Assembly: GCA_963675935.2 (NCBI GenBank)
Contig: CAXXPV010000004.1
Coordinates: 194,835 to 258,834 of the forward strand
Direction: 5' to 3'
Origin: G963675935 sp963675935
Lineage (GTDB): Bacteria > Planctomycetota > Planctomycetia > Pirellulales > Thermoguttaceae
DNA: 64,000 nucleotides
In this document: positions 8,009 to 16,357 of the stretch, piece after piece
How positions within the stretch are numbered: the first letter of the stretch is position 1
How the letters are laid out: the number at the start of each line of letters is the position of its first letter
The notes under the pieces: model-generated
The model's input: only the letters and a program-made list of their open reading frames with translations
Told to the model about the DNA's origin: nothing
The model's database searches: none
Made by a program: the position numbers and the translations under genes

Positions 8009-8980
8009 ATGTCCACCGACCTTCGATTAAAAGAGAATCTGCCGATACTGACCGAGCGGATCGTCGATACGTACGCCGAAGCGGGGCGAATCAGCCATTT
8101 GGGCCATTGCCCGCTGCCGAATTACGACACGATCATCGCCGTCGTCGACGACCTAAAGGAAATTCTCTATCCCGGCTATCGCCGCCGCGACGGCTTGCAC
8201 CTGGGCAACGTCACCTATCACGTGGGCGATCTGATCGACCGGCTGCACGACACGCTGACCGTGCAGATCGGCCGCGCCCTGCGTCATGAAGCCACGAAGC
8301 CGGGCCAGTGCGATCCGCGGCAGGCCGGCGAATTCGAGGCGCTCGGCAAGTTTGACTCGCTCGGGCAGGCAAAGGCCATCGAATTTCTCGAACAGCTTCC
8401 CGACTTGCGCAAGATTTTGGCGATGGACGTGCAGGCCGCCTACGACGGCGACCCCGCGTGCAAGTCGCTGGACGAAGTGATTTTCTGCTATCCCGGGCTA
8501 GATGCCATTACGGTGTATCGACTGGCCCATCTTTTGCACGAGTTGAACGTGCCGCTGATTCCCCGGATGATGACCGAGTGGGCGCACAGCCGCACCGGCA
8601 TCGACATCCATCCCGGCGCGAAGATCGGCCGATACTTTTTCATCGACCACGGCACCGGCGTGGTGATCGGCGAAACGACGGAGATCGGCCAGTGGGTGAA
8701 GCTTTATCAGGGCGTCACGCTCGGCGCGCGAAGTTTCGCCACCGACTCGGACGGCAACCTGGTTCGCGGAACGAAGCGTCACCCGACGATCGAAGACCAC
8801 GTGGTGATTTACGCGAACGCCACGATCTTGGGCGGCGAGACGGTGATCGGCCACGATTCGGTGATCGGGTCGAACGTCTGGATTACCCGATCGGTTTTGC
8901 CCGGCAGCATCGTGGCGATGGAGCGTCCGCAGCTTCGCATCGGCGGCGACGATCCGAGCGATTTTTCGTGGACGATTTGA
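8009..8980 (+). CDS. cysE: Serine O-acetyltransferase
   Basis: Acetylates L-serine with acetyl-CoA, the first step of cysteine synthesis. 323 residues from the ATG at 8009. The N-terminal helical part (to about 190) precedes a left-handed beta-helix of hexapeptide repeats, including GIDIHPGAKIGRYFFIDHGTG, VVIGETTEIGQWVKLYQG and ATILGGETVIGHDSVIGSN. It is longer than E. coli CysE because of the extended N-terminal region, as in the EpsC-like subgroup. It could be a serine acetyltransferase acting in a related pathway, but the catalytic-site pattern is standard. No cysK is next to it. Confidence 0.92.
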   Translation: MSTDLRLKENLPILTERIVDTYAEAGRISHLGHCPLPNYDTIIAVVDDLKEILYPGYRRRDGLHLGNVTYHVGDLIDRLHDTLTVQIGRALRHEATKPGQCDPRQAGEFEALGKFDSLGQAKAIEFLEQLPDLRKILAMDVQAAYDGDPACKSLDEVIFCYPGLDAITVYRLAHLLHELNVPLIPRMMTEWAHSRTGIDIHPGAKIGRYFFIDHGTGVVIGETTEIGQWVKLYQGVTLGARSFATDSDGNLVRGTKRHPTIEDHVVIYANATILGGETVIGHDSVIGSNVWITRSVLPGSIVAMERPQLRIGGDDPSDFSWTI

Positions 8981-9054
8981 GGTGTGATAGGCGAGAAAAT
9001 TAGTTGTGGCGGTGGCCGTTTGTGGATACAATGATCTTGCAGGGAGGTTCGCTC

Positions 9055-9267
9055 ATGCCACAGATCAATATCCCGGAATCGCTGTTGCGCGAGGTTGAGA
9101 GCGTCTTGCCTTGCGCCATTTCTCCCGATGAGTTTATTGCCACCGCGGTTCGAGAGAAGTTGACCTTCGAGGGGCAGAAAAGGGAGTTCTACAATCTGTC
9201 GGACCAAGTTCGCCACGCAATGACGGCGAAAGGGTTGACGGAATCGGAATGTTTTGCGGGAGTTTGA
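9055..9267 (+). CDS. Small hypothetical protein, possible antitoxin/DNA-binding
   Basis: 70 residues from the ATG at 9055 (MPQINIPESLLREVES), chosen because GGGAGG lies 8-13 nt upstream; an earlier ATG has no such site. The beginning resembles ribbon-helix-helix proteins (short strand then helix: INIPESLLREVESVL). No toxin gene follows; the next 350 bases are repeats. Confidence 0.55.
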   Translation: MPQINIPESLLREVESVLPCAISPDEFIATAVREKLTFEGQKREFYNLSDQVRHAMTAKGLTESECFAGV

Positions 9268-9585
9268 GAGACCGTCCGCCTTTCTCGCATTGGTGCGTAA
9301 GGAGTTGCGGTGCGAAATAATAGCCCGAAGGGCTTGTGATAGGATAGCCCAGGGTTGCCGCTCCGAGCGGCTACCCTGGGTTCCACGTGAGAATACACAA
9401 CAAAACCCCAACGGGGTTTCGTAGCGGGTCGGCAATCACCCCTACGCAACCCTTTCAGGGTTAAAGGGATGGGGGTTGGCCGTTTTCCCAGGGTAGCCGC
9501 TCGGAGCGGCAACCCTGGGCTATCCTACGAAATCCCTTCGGGATAAAAACATCGCCCACGTTTCATGCGGAAAGGCGAACGATCT
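9268..9585. repeat. Composite dispersed repeat (family G), copy 1
   Basis: A string of small palindromes in fixed order: AGCCCGAAGGGCTT, CAGGGTTGCCGCTCCGAGCG, AACCCCAACGGGGTTTCG, CCCTTTCAGGGTTAAAGG, the inverted CGCTCGGAGCGGCAACCC and TCCCTTCGGGATAAA. The whole ~320-bp order recurs at 26370-26765. No coding frame in it looks real. Confidence 0.85.
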
Positions 9586-9615
9586 GTTGAATCGGCTCGG
9601 CTCGGCCCAATCGCT

Positions 9616-10221
9616 TCATAACTCCGCGAAATTTTTGAGAATCTTCAGCCCTTCGGCCTGGCTCTTCTCGGGATGAAACTGCGTGGCGAACACGTTGTCG
9701 CGCCAGATCATCGAACAGAACGGAATGCCGTAATCGGTCTCCGTGGCGATCACTTCGGCGTCGGCCGGCGCGACGTAGTAGGAGTGGACGAAATAGACGA
9801 ACGCCCCCTCGGCGACGCCTTCCAAAATCGGCGGGCGGCGGCGGATGTTCAACTGGTTCCAGCCCATGTGCGGCACAGCGAACTCTTTCGGCAGATCGAA
9901 CCGGACGACCTCGCCGGGTATCACACCGAGGCCCTCGTGCCGACCGTTTTCGTAGCTCACGTCGAACAATAATTGCAGACCGAGACAGATGCCAAGAAAC
10001 GGCCGGCCCGAGTCGATGGCCTCTAGCACGGGTTCGACAAGTCCCAAGCGGCGCAGCTCGGCGGCGGCGTCTTCAAAAGCGCCGACGCCGGGCAAAACCA
10101 CTTTGTCGGCTGCGGCCACCTGCGCGGGATCGGCCGTGATGATGGCTTGGTGGCCGACCTTCTCGAAGGCTTTCTGCACGCTTCGCAGATTGCCCATGCC
10201 GTAGTCGATGATGGAAATCAT
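9616..10221 (-). CDS. hisH: Imidazole glycerol phosphate synthase glutaminase subunit HisH
   Basis: Supplies ammonia from glutamine to HisF for histidine synthesis. It is a class I glutamine amidotransferase: nucleophile Cys in GRPFLGICLGLQLLF, and His and Glu of the triad in FATQFHPEKSQ. The N-terminus MISIIDYGMGNLRSVQKAFE is diagnostic of HisH. 201 residues from the ATG at 10221; the longer frame upstream is not needed. HisF is not adjacent; HisA is 34 kb away at 44472, so the his genes are scattered. Confidence 0.95.
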   Translation of the reverse strand: MISIIDYGMGNLRSVQKAFEKVGHQAIITADPAQVAAADKVVLPGVGAFEDAAAELRRLGLVEPVLEAIDSGRPFLGICLGLQLLFDVSYENGRHEGLGVIPGEVVRFDLPKEFAVPHMGWNQLNIRRRPPILEGVAEGAFVYFVHSYYVAPADAEVIATETDYGIPFCSMIWRDNVFATQFHPEKSQAEGLKILKNFAEL

Positions 10222-10291
10222 GGGGGACTTGGGGCTTAGGTCTTGGGACTTGGCTAAGGGAAGTCGCTTGCGGCTTCGCAATCCCTCTTCA

Positions 10292-12091
10292 TTATTCTTC
10301 GTACCAATCGCCGCGGAGCCAATCGGTCAGCAGGCGAATTTGTTCGGCGCTAAGCGTGTTCTGCTTCGGATCGGGCGATGCGGCATAAACCGGCATCCGA
10401 TCGTTCTTGCTTCCATAATACTGCTTGTCGTTCGGCTTGGCGATGATGCCGGCGATCCACGCCGACGAGCCGTAGCCGGTCAGTTCCGGGGCAGTGCCTT
10501 GCGGGCCTTTGCCGTGGAAACGATGGCACTTGATGCAATTAAAATCGTCGGCCATGAGGGCGTGGCCCTCTTTGATCATTTCGGCGTCCTTGGCGTCCAT
10601 CGCCTTTTGCGACGGCAGCTTGGCCTCGGCCGACAACGCGGCGGCCACTTTCTGGATGTCTTCCGGCTCGGCCTCGCCGAGCGTTTCCTTCACGAAGCCG
10701 GCCATTTTCCCGCTGCGGAAAGCCGTGCCGCCAAAGTATTCCGCGCTGCCGACTTTCTTCGGATTGAGCAGCCCGGCAATCCACTCGCGGCTGGCGAACT
10801 TGGCCAGATTCGGCGCCGTCGGCGTTTCCGCCTTGATGTCGCCGGCCGAACCGGTCGTGTGGTTGTGGCAACTAGCGCACTGCTGGGCGAACAGCTTCGG
10901 CCCTTGCGTTTTAGGATCGCTCCGCAGCAGCGTCAAGGCGCCGGTCGGCGGGATGCCGTGCCGGCGGACCAACTCGTAGGTGCGGGCCGCTTGCTGTTTT
11001 TCGGCGGCAATCGCCGCCTGATGGGCTTCGTCGCCCCGGTCTTTCGCGTAGGAATAATACGTCAATCCGCCCAAGCCGGCCAACACCGCCAACGTGAAAA
11101 CAACATTGAAACAGTGGCCCAATGTGTATTTCGCCAAAAACGGCATGAGCAGCAAGATACACATCAAAATACCGGTCGTGACGAAGATCGGCACGATCTC
11201 CAGTTTGGCGGGAAACAACTGCGCGAACTCGAAAACGCCCGTCAAAAACCACTCGGGCCGAGCGGCGCTGTACGCGGCGGCGGGATCGGTATTGGCCGGC
11301 GAAAGTTGCGGCACGCCTGCATTCGGCGGCGTCGTGCCGTGCTGGCAGGCCATCGCGACGACAATGCCCATCACGACCAGACACGCCGCGGCGACGCGCC
11401 ACGCCTGGCGGGGCCAATAGGGCGTCGAGCGGCCCATTTCGGCGGCCAACGCGACATTCGCACGCCGGGCCAAAATGAAACGAACGACAAAAAGCCCCAA
11501 GAAACCGCCGCCGAACAGGCCGACGTGCAAGGCGAAGAATCGAGTGACCGAAAGGCTGCCGAGTTCAGGCCCCGGCCCGCCGATGGCGATTTTCAAGAGC
11601 GAGTCGCCCACCCAGGGCAACAGCCGCAGGAAGCCCGTCCGCGTTTTCGTGGCGGAGTAGCCGTTCTGGTCCCAGCCCAGCAGGTCGCCGGTCAGCACGG
11701 CGGCCAACGCGAAAAGCCCCAGGCCGACGGTTGCCCAGAAGACCAATTCGCTGGGCGCGCGGCACGTCCGGGTCAGAATCATTTGCACGATGTAAAGGAT
11801 GAAGATGGCCAGCAGCACGTGGGCCGAATAGTGGTGGATGCCGCGCAACAGCCAGCCGGCCTGCACGTCGTTTTGCAGGTAGTAGACGCTTTCCCAAGCG
11901 GTTTGCGAGCTGGGGCTATAATACGTCCACATGAAGAAGCCGGAAATCGCCTGGACGCAGAAGAGGAAAGCGATGACGCAAGGCCAGACCTTGCAGCAGC
12001 ACGCACAGCCGGGCACCGGGGCGTCGGCCAGCCAGGCGCAGCCGCCGAACAGGCCCGTGCGATCGTTGAACCAGGAAAGGAGCGATTTCAT
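10292..12091 (-). CDS. Fused cytochrome b / di-heme cytochrome c subunit of a quinol oxidising (bc-type) complex
   Basis: Takes electrons from quinol and passes them to c hemes, working with the Rieske protein encoded upstream. 599 residues from the ATG at 12091. An N-terminal cytochrome b6-like part has GWLLRGIHHYSAH (His86) and VTRFFALH (His189). A subunit IV-like part contains PEWF, the Qo-site motif. A C-terminal periplasmic part has two c-heme sites, CASCH and CIKCH. The usual second histidines, 14 residues after His86 and His189, are Tyr100 and Val203, so the high-potential b heme (bH) lacks its normal ligands. Several Cys residues sit at the N-terminus (GCACCCK). Confidence 0.88.
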   Translation of the reverse strand: MKSLLSWFNDRTGLFGGCAWLADAPVPGCACCCKVWPCVIAFLFCVQAISGFFMWTYYSPSSQTAWESVYYLQNDVQAGWLLRGIHHYSAHVLLAIFILYIVQMILTRTCRAPSELVFWATVGLGLFALAAVLTGDLLGWDQNGYSATKTRTGFLRLLPWVGDSLLKIAIGGPGPELGSLSVTRFFALHVGLFGGGFLGLFVVRFILARRANVALAAEMGRSTPYWPRQAWRVAAACLVVMGIVVAMACQHGTTPPNAGVPQLSPANTDPAAAYSAARPEWFLTGVFEFAQLFPAKLEIVPIFVTTGILMCILLLMPFLAKYTLGHCFNVVFTLAVLAGLGGLTYYSYAKDRGDEAHQAAIAAEKQQAARTYELVRRHGIPPTGALTLLRSDPKTQGPKLFAQQCASCHNHTTGSAGDIKAETPTAPNLAKFASREWIAGLLNPKKVGSAEYFGGTAFRSGKMAGFVKETLGEAEPEDIQKVAAALSAEAKLPSQKAMDAKDAEMIKEGHALMADDFNCIKCHRFHGKGPQGTAPELTGYGSSAWIAGIIAKPNDKQYYGSKNDRMPVYAASPDPKQNTLSAEQIRLLTDWLRGDWYEE

Positions 12092-12123
12092 GATTTTAGA
12101 CGCCGTTAAAGAATAACTTGTGC

Positions 12124-12190
12124 AATCTTGTAGGACGGATTTCCGAATCCGTCCCCCAAAACTGGACGGATTCGGAAATCCGTCCCACAT
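12124..12190. repeat. Palindromic REP between the Rieske and cytochrome b genes
   Basis: GGACGGATTTCCGAATCCGT is followed after a short spacer by its inverted copy, GGACGGATTCGGAAATCCGT. It lies in the 129-bp gap inside the operon and could fold as a large hairpin in the mRNA. Confidence 0.8.
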
Positions 12191-12220
12191 AAAATTCACC
12201 AACTTGTTTTTGGCAGGCCC

Positions 12221-12793
12221 TTACCCTTGTACAACTTTGTCCGGCGTGCCGGTCGAAAATGTTTCGTATTTCACCCAAACTTCGGTCTTGTCGCGGATTT
12301 CGACTTCGAGCGAGTCCATGTCGCGCGGGCTGTACGATTTCGGGCCGTCGAGACGCTCGCCCGACAGCTTGAAATGCGGCTGGGCATGGCAAGGGCAGGC
12401 GAATTGCTTTTCCTTGGCGTCGTAGCCCAGCGGGCAGCCGGCGTGGGGGCAAAGCGTTTGCAGGGCCAGAACTTTTTCGCCGTCACGCCGCAAATAGACC
12501 GCTCCAATCGGTTCGGCGGGAAAGCTCATCCAGGCGTCGGTGCGATCGGCGACGACGGGCACCCGCATCGGCGTGCCGTCGGAGGGCAGAGCGTCGAGCG
12601 AGGCGAGCCGCATGAACTGGCCGGCTTGGCCTTTCTGACGCAAGGGGTTCAGAAACGCGGCGACTCCCGTCACGGCGGGAACGGCCACCGCCGCCGCGCC
12701 GAAGACGACGGCCGCGGCCTGGCCGAGGAATCCGCGGCGGTTTTCGCCGGCGGGCGGTTCGTGACGGCAACAGCAACAGGTATGTTCTTTCAT
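12221..12793 (-). CDS. Rieske [2Fe-2S] iron-sulfur protein (Tat-exported)
   Basis: The iron-sulfur subunit that accepts the first electron from quinol at the Qo site. 190 residues from the ATG at 12793. The twin-arginine motif NRRGFLGQ precedes a hydrophobic segment (AAAVVFGAAAVAVPAVTGVA), marking a Tat signal-anchor. The cluster ligands are in LCPHAGCPLG and CPCHAQPHF (box 1 C-x-H, box 2 C-x2-H). A cysteine string at the very N-terminus (TCCCCRH) is unusual. It lies upstream of the cytochrome b/c gene on the same strand, which makes a two-gene complex operon. Confidence 0.9.
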   Translation of the reverse strand: MKEHTCCCCRHEPPAGENRRGFLGQAAAVVFGAAAVAVPAVTGVAAFLNPLRQKGQAGQFMRLASLDALPSDGTPMRVPVVADRTDAWMSFPAEPIGAVYLRRDGEKVLALQTLCPHAGCPLGYDAKEKQFACPCHAQPHFKLSGERLDGPKSYSPRDMDSLEVEIRDKTEVWVKYETFSTGTPDKVVQG

Positions 12794-12806
12794 GATGGAT
12801 CGTTTC

Positions 12807-12912
12807 AGTAGGGTGGGACAAGCGCAGCGCAGTCCCACCAGGAATGGCGTTTGTCGTCGAATTAATGAGTATTTTTCGATGGTGGGACTGCGCTGCGCTT
12901 GTCCCACCCTAC
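12807..12912. repeat. Inverted pair of family-C REPs downstream of RAYT 1
   Basis: GTAGGGTGGGACAAGCGCAG at 12809 is repeated inverted at 12883-12912 (CTGCGCTTGTCCCACCCTAC), with about 50 bp between. The same family lies on the other side of the RAYT gene at 13553-13586 and at 39369-39397. Confidence 0.88.
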
Positions 12913-12943
12913 AACTACTCGCCCTACCTGCACACCCTTTACA

Positions 12944-13510
12944 TTATTCGCCCCACTCCGGCTCATCATAACCGGGCGTTGGGTCTTCTGCACCCCAGTC
13001 AACCGTATATTCACCTAATTTCACATGTCGATGAAATGACGACCAGGGCCAATCACGTACATTGGTTACGTGCCCATGTTTCTTGGGATTCCAATGCACA
13101 TAATCGACGCATCGCTTCAAATCGTCTTCGTCGCGTACGCTATGTTCCCAATAACGACGTTGCCAAACGCCTCGTTCTCCATGGTGCAGTCTGGAAAAGC
13201 TTGGCACGACTTCCCAACCGCCGTTGGCTAAATAGGCAAGCGTAAATTCCTCCTTAATCCGCTTCCAGCGAACAGGGTAGCCCACATCACCCGGCGGCAA
13301 TGTCCATACGGTATGAACATGTTCTGGCAACAGCACAATGGCCACCAGTTCGACCGGCCGATTCTTGCATACGGTTTCCAATGCCTTGTGGAGACATTTT
13401 CTCGCCATATCGCTGCAAAGAATCGGACGCCGCATGTTCGTGACTATCGTAAAAAAGTACGTTCCGCCGGGAATGTACCAACGCCGATAGTCTGGCATGA
13501 TCGGCTCCAA
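12944..13510 (-). CDS. REP-associated tyrosine transposase (RAYT 1, Y1/HUH family)
   Basis: A single-strand DNA transposase-like nuclease of the IS200/IS605 Y1 superfamily, thought to mobilise REP palindromes. 188 residues from the ATG at 13510, or 184 from that at 13498 (MPDYRRWYIPGG). YIPGGTYFFTIVT is the typical opening. The metal-binding HUH histidines are in LLPEHVHTVWTLPPGD. The catalytic tyrosine is in CVDYVHWNPKKHGHV. It is bracketed closely by family-C REPs, which have the same sequence on both sides. It carries no transposon ends of its own. Confidence 0.9.
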   Translation of the reverse strand: MEPIMPDYRRWYIPGGTYFFTIVTNMRRPILCSDMARKCLHKALETVCKNRPVELVAIVLLPEHVHTVWTLPPGDVGYPVRWKRIKEEFTLAYLANGGWEVVPSFSRLHHGERGVWQRRYWEHSVRDEDDLKRCVDYVHWNPKKHGHVTNVRDWPWSSFHRHVKLGEYTVDWGAEDPTPGYDEPEWGE

Positions 13511-13552
13511 TTATGGTTTACGGATATTCCAACAATTGAACTTTTCAGCCTA

Positions 13553-13586
13553 ATGGTGGGACTGCGCTGCGATTGTCCCACCCTAC
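13553..13586. repeat. Family-C REP upstream of RAYT 1
   Basis: ATGGTGGGACTGCGCTGCG followed by TTGTCCCACCCTAC. On the minus strand the first bases of the REP (TAG of GTAGGG) form the stop codon of the DHH gene. Confidence 0.85.
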
Positions 13587-14569
13587 TTTGATTTCATCTC
13601 GGCTCGAACAACCTCCAACACCTTCTCGCGAGCAACGTCGAGCGGCTCGTTGGAAAACGCGCCCGCGGCGCGACGGTGGCCGCCGCCGCCGAATCGCTCG
13701 GCCACCTTGCTGCAATCCATGTCGCAACGGCTCCGAAAACTGATTTTGAAACCGCCCTGCCGCTGCTCGACCAACATCACGGCCGCTTGCGTGCCCCCGA
13801 CGGCGAGCAACATGTTGATAATGTCTTCGCTGTCGGACGGCAATGCCCCGCTCTCGGCGAAATCCGATTGGTCGAGCCAGGTGTAAATCAACCGGCCGTC
13901 CAACTCCGCCTTCGAGTGCGACAACGCGCACCCAATCAATTGCAGCCGGGCGTGCGAGTCGTTCTCGTAAAGCTCCCGGTAAAGCTGATCGGGCACGGCC
14001 CCCGCCTCGACCAACCGCGCGGCCAGCCGCAACGTGTCGGTCGTGGTCGAACTAAAGCGGAACCAACCGGTGTCGGTGGCCAACGACACGAACGCGGGCC
14101 GGGCGATGTCCGGCTTAAGCGCGACGCCCAACTGATCGGCCGCTTCGATCACCAGCCGGCCCGTGGCCTCGGCCTCCGGATTCTTAAACAGTTCGGCGCC
14201 CAGATCGTCGCTGCTGACGTGATGATCGACGACGACCTTCAGGGCCTTCGTGCTTTTTACCACGTCGGCCATTGCGCCGAGCTGCGCCCAGGCGCTGGTG
14301 TCGAGAATTATCAACACTTCGCGGTCGGCGAGTTGTTCGGCCGTAACATCGACGCCCAGCCGGCGATGACGCCCCTCGGGATCGAGGAACCGCAAGTTCG
14401 GCGGCACGTTGAAGTCGTTGCACAGTTGCACGTCCTTGCCCAACGATCTCAGGATGCCAAGCATGGCAAGCTCGGAGCCGAGGGCGTCGCCGTCAGGGCG
14501 GATGTGACTGGTCAGCACGAACCGCTGGTGGGAGCGGACGATCTCGATGAAGCGGGGCCAAGGAATCAT
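13583..14569 (-). CDS. DHH-family phosphoesterase (NrnA / oligoribonuclease-PAP phosphatase-like)
   Basis: Probably degrades very short RNAs or 3'-phosphoadenosine 5'-phosphate. 328 residues from the ATG at 14569 (MIPWPRFIEIV), with a 19-residue longer alternative. The DHH domain shows SHIRPDGDALGSE (motif I), LIILDTSAW (motif II) and VVVDHHVSSDD (the DHH motif). The C-terminal DHHA1 domain has RFGGGGHRRAAGA. All metal ligands are present. The gene ends inside a REP. The same-strand genes on either side are separated by repeats, so it is probably transcribed alone. Confidence 0.88.
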   Translation of the reverse strand: MIPWPRFIEIVRSHQRFVLTSHIRPDGDALGSELAMLGILRSLGKDVQLCNDFNVPPNLRFLDPEGRHRRLGVDVTAEQLADREVLIILDTSAWAQLGAMADVVKSTKALKVVVDHHVSSDDLGAELFKNPEAEATGRLVIEAADQLGVALKPDIARPAFVSLATDTGWFRFSSTTTDTLRLAARLVEAGAVPDQLYRELYENDSHARLQLIGCALSHSKAELDGRLIYTWLDQSDFAESGALPSDSEDIINMLLAVGGTQAAVMLVEQRQGGFKISFRSRCDMDCSKVAERFGGGGHRRAAGAFSNEPLDVAREKVLEVVRAEMKSK

Positions 14570-14673
14570 GGGGCGGGAAATGGCAGTTGATTGAATGTAT
14601 ACTTCACGCGGTTTGAAACGAGACATTTTTCTCTATCGGGAAAAACGTCTCGTTTGTTCCCGTGCAAGGTATA

Positions 14674-14757
14674 AATAATAGCCGGGGGCCAACGGCCCGC
14701 GGAAGGTGCGCGACACGGCGAAAAAATCTCCGGAGGCTGTTAGCCTCCGGCTATTCC
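14674..14757. repeat. Inverted family-A REP pair at the end of ribF
   Basis: AATAGCCGGGGGCCAACGGC at 14678 faces GGCTGTTAGCCTCCGGCTAT at 14735. The stop codon and last five or so residues of ribF lie in the second palindrome. Confidence 0.8.
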
Positions 14758-15690
14758 ACCTGCGCCCGACGCGGATACGATCTCGACGGTTCGCGCCACG
14801 TCGCGGGCGATCTGGGCCAGCAGCGCATCGACCGTGTCGAATCTCTCAATATCCCTCAATCGAGCCAGAAAGTCAACCTCCACCGACTGCCCATAGAGGT
14901 CGCCCTGGAATTCGATCAAAAACGCCTCGACCTTCACGTCCCCTTCGCCAAAGGTTGGGTTCGCCCCCAGATTGACAGCCGCGGGATGCCAACGGCCGGC
15001 GACTCGAACGCGAGCGGCGTAAATCCCGCTGCCAGGCAACAACGTGTCGATCCGGCCGATGTTGGCCGTGGGAAATCCGAGCGTGGCGCCGCGGCCAACG
15101 CCGTGGGCCACTTCGCCCCGAATCCGATACGGCCGGCCTAGCATCGCGCGGGCCTCGTCGAGCCGACCGGCCATCACCAGCGACCGAATCCGCGAACTCG
15201 ATACGATCTGACCCTCGACATCGATCGGCTCGGCCACCTCGAACGGCATGTTCGCCTCGGCGCAGAACTGACGCAACGATTCGACGTTGCCCGAGCGGTC
15301 GTGGCCGAAAAAAAAGTTTGGCCCCTCGACCATCGCCCGGGCCGAGAGCCGATCGCGCACGACGCGGTCGAAGAACTGCCGGGCCTCCATTTCGAGCAAT
15401 CGGCGGTCGGTCGGATAGACAATCGCGGCGTCGGCCCCAAGTTCGGCGAGGATTTCGATCTTCCGTTCGAGCCACAGGAGCGGCTCGGGGGCGTCTTGTG
15501 GGCGAAGGATGCGCGTCGGCGGCGGATCGAAGGTAAACACGATGGCCGGTCCGGCGACGCGCTGGGCCATGACGCGCAAGCGTTCGATCAGTCGGGCGTG
15601 GCCGCGATGGACGCCGTCGAAATTGCCGATGGCCACGGCGCCGCCGCGAAGAGCTTCAGGAAAATCGTCGAGACTGCGAAGGAGGATCAT
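14740..15690 (-). CDS. ribF: Bifunctional riboflavin kinase / FAD synthetase
   Basis: Makes FMN and then FAD from riboflavin and ATP. 316 residues, the normal length. The N-terminal nucleotidyltransferase domain has AIGNFDGVHRGH (the HxGH-like motif) and FTFDPPP; the ISSSRIRS equivalent is IVSSSRIRSLV. The C-terminal flavokinase domain has GEVAHGVGRGATLGFPTANI, the flavin/ATP site. The last residues (GAGGIAGG) are encoded by a REP. Its start overlaps the stop of the upstream Uma2-type gene by 4 nt, so the two are translationally coupled. Confidence 0.93.
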   Translation of the reverse strand: MILLRSLDDFPEALRGGAVAIGNFDGVHRGHARLIERLRVMAQRVAGPAIVFTFDPPPTRILRPQDAPEPLLWLERKIEILAELGADAAIVYPTDRRLLEMEARQFFDRVVRDRLSARAMVEGPNFFFGHDRSGNVESLRQFCAEANMPFEVAEPIDVEGQIVSSSRIRSLVMAGRLDEARAMLGRPYRIRGEVAHGVGRGATLGFPTANIGRIDTLLPGSGIYAARVRVAGRWHPAAVNLGANPTFGEGDVKVEAFLIEFQGDLYGQSVEVDFLARLRDIERFDTVDALLAQIARDVARTVEIVSASGAGGIAGG

Positions 15691-16235
15691 GCGGGGAAAA
15701 GCCGGCGGATTTCCAGTTGAAATCCCGGCAGCAAATCTTCGTCGGTAAGCGTGTCGGAAAAATGCAGCATCCGCATTTCGGCCTTCGACGAATGGACGGC
15801 GATGTTTCGGGTTGCGGGATCAACCACCCAAACCTTGCGGCAGCCCGCTTCGAGCCAGTCGGACACCTTGGCAAACACCTCCGAAGCGCGATCGAACGGC
15901 GAAAGCACTTCGACGGCCAAATCGGGCGGGCCGGGGAAAAAACCTTGCGGAACAGACTCCGGCATCCGATCGGCGCTCACGAAAGCAGCGTCGGGCGCAC
16001 GAACCGTGTCGGGATCGCTATGCAGAATAAACCCGCCTTCGGCGCCGAACACCCAGCCCAAATTTCGCTCCTGCACGAAGTCGTAAAGGAAACTCCCAAT
16101 CGCCGCGGCGACAATGGCGTGGTAGGAACCGGAAGGCGACATGAAGACGATCTCCCCCTTCAACAATTCGCAACGTCCCAAGCCGGGCTGCTGGAAAAGT
16201 TGTTCGGCCGTCATTATTTCCGCAACGGATGCCAT
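15687..16235 (-). CDS. Uma2 family (DUF820) restriction-endonuclease-like protein
   Basis: 182 residues with the PD-(D/E)xK-like fold of the Uma2 family: RCELLKGEIVFMSP, RAPDAAFVSADR, PDLAVEVLSPFD (the acidic-hydrophobic catalytic strand) and DWLEAGCRKVWVVDP. Members are abundant in cyanobacteria and planctomycetes; the biological role is unknown. It precedes ribF in an overlapping pair, but a metabolic link is not implied. Confidence 0.85.
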   Translation of the reverse strand: MASVAEIMTAEQLFQQPGLGRCELLKGEIVFMSPSGSYHAIVAAAIGSFLYDFVQERNLGWVFGAEGGFILHSDPDTVRAPDAAFVSADRMPESVPQGFFPGPPDLAVEVLSPFDRASEVFAKVSDWLEAGCRKVWVVDPATRNIAVHSSKAEMRMLHFSDTLTDEDLLPGFQLEIRRLFPA

Positions 16236-16357
16236 GATGGGTTCATCTTAATCGCGTCTCAAACCACCGTCAAGAAGGGCGATTCCCACCCGATTGGCGG
16301 GCGAATGGTTTTGTGCTACGATGGGTTTCTTCAGCACCGGAGTTACAATAATACGCC

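Noticed and set aside
10208..12109. Long open frame (633 codons) on the plus strand opposite the cytochrome b/c gene
   Set aside because: Arg/Gly/Ala/Gln-rich composition with no domain, and the opposite strand carries clear heme and Qo motifs; it is a GC-driven shadow.
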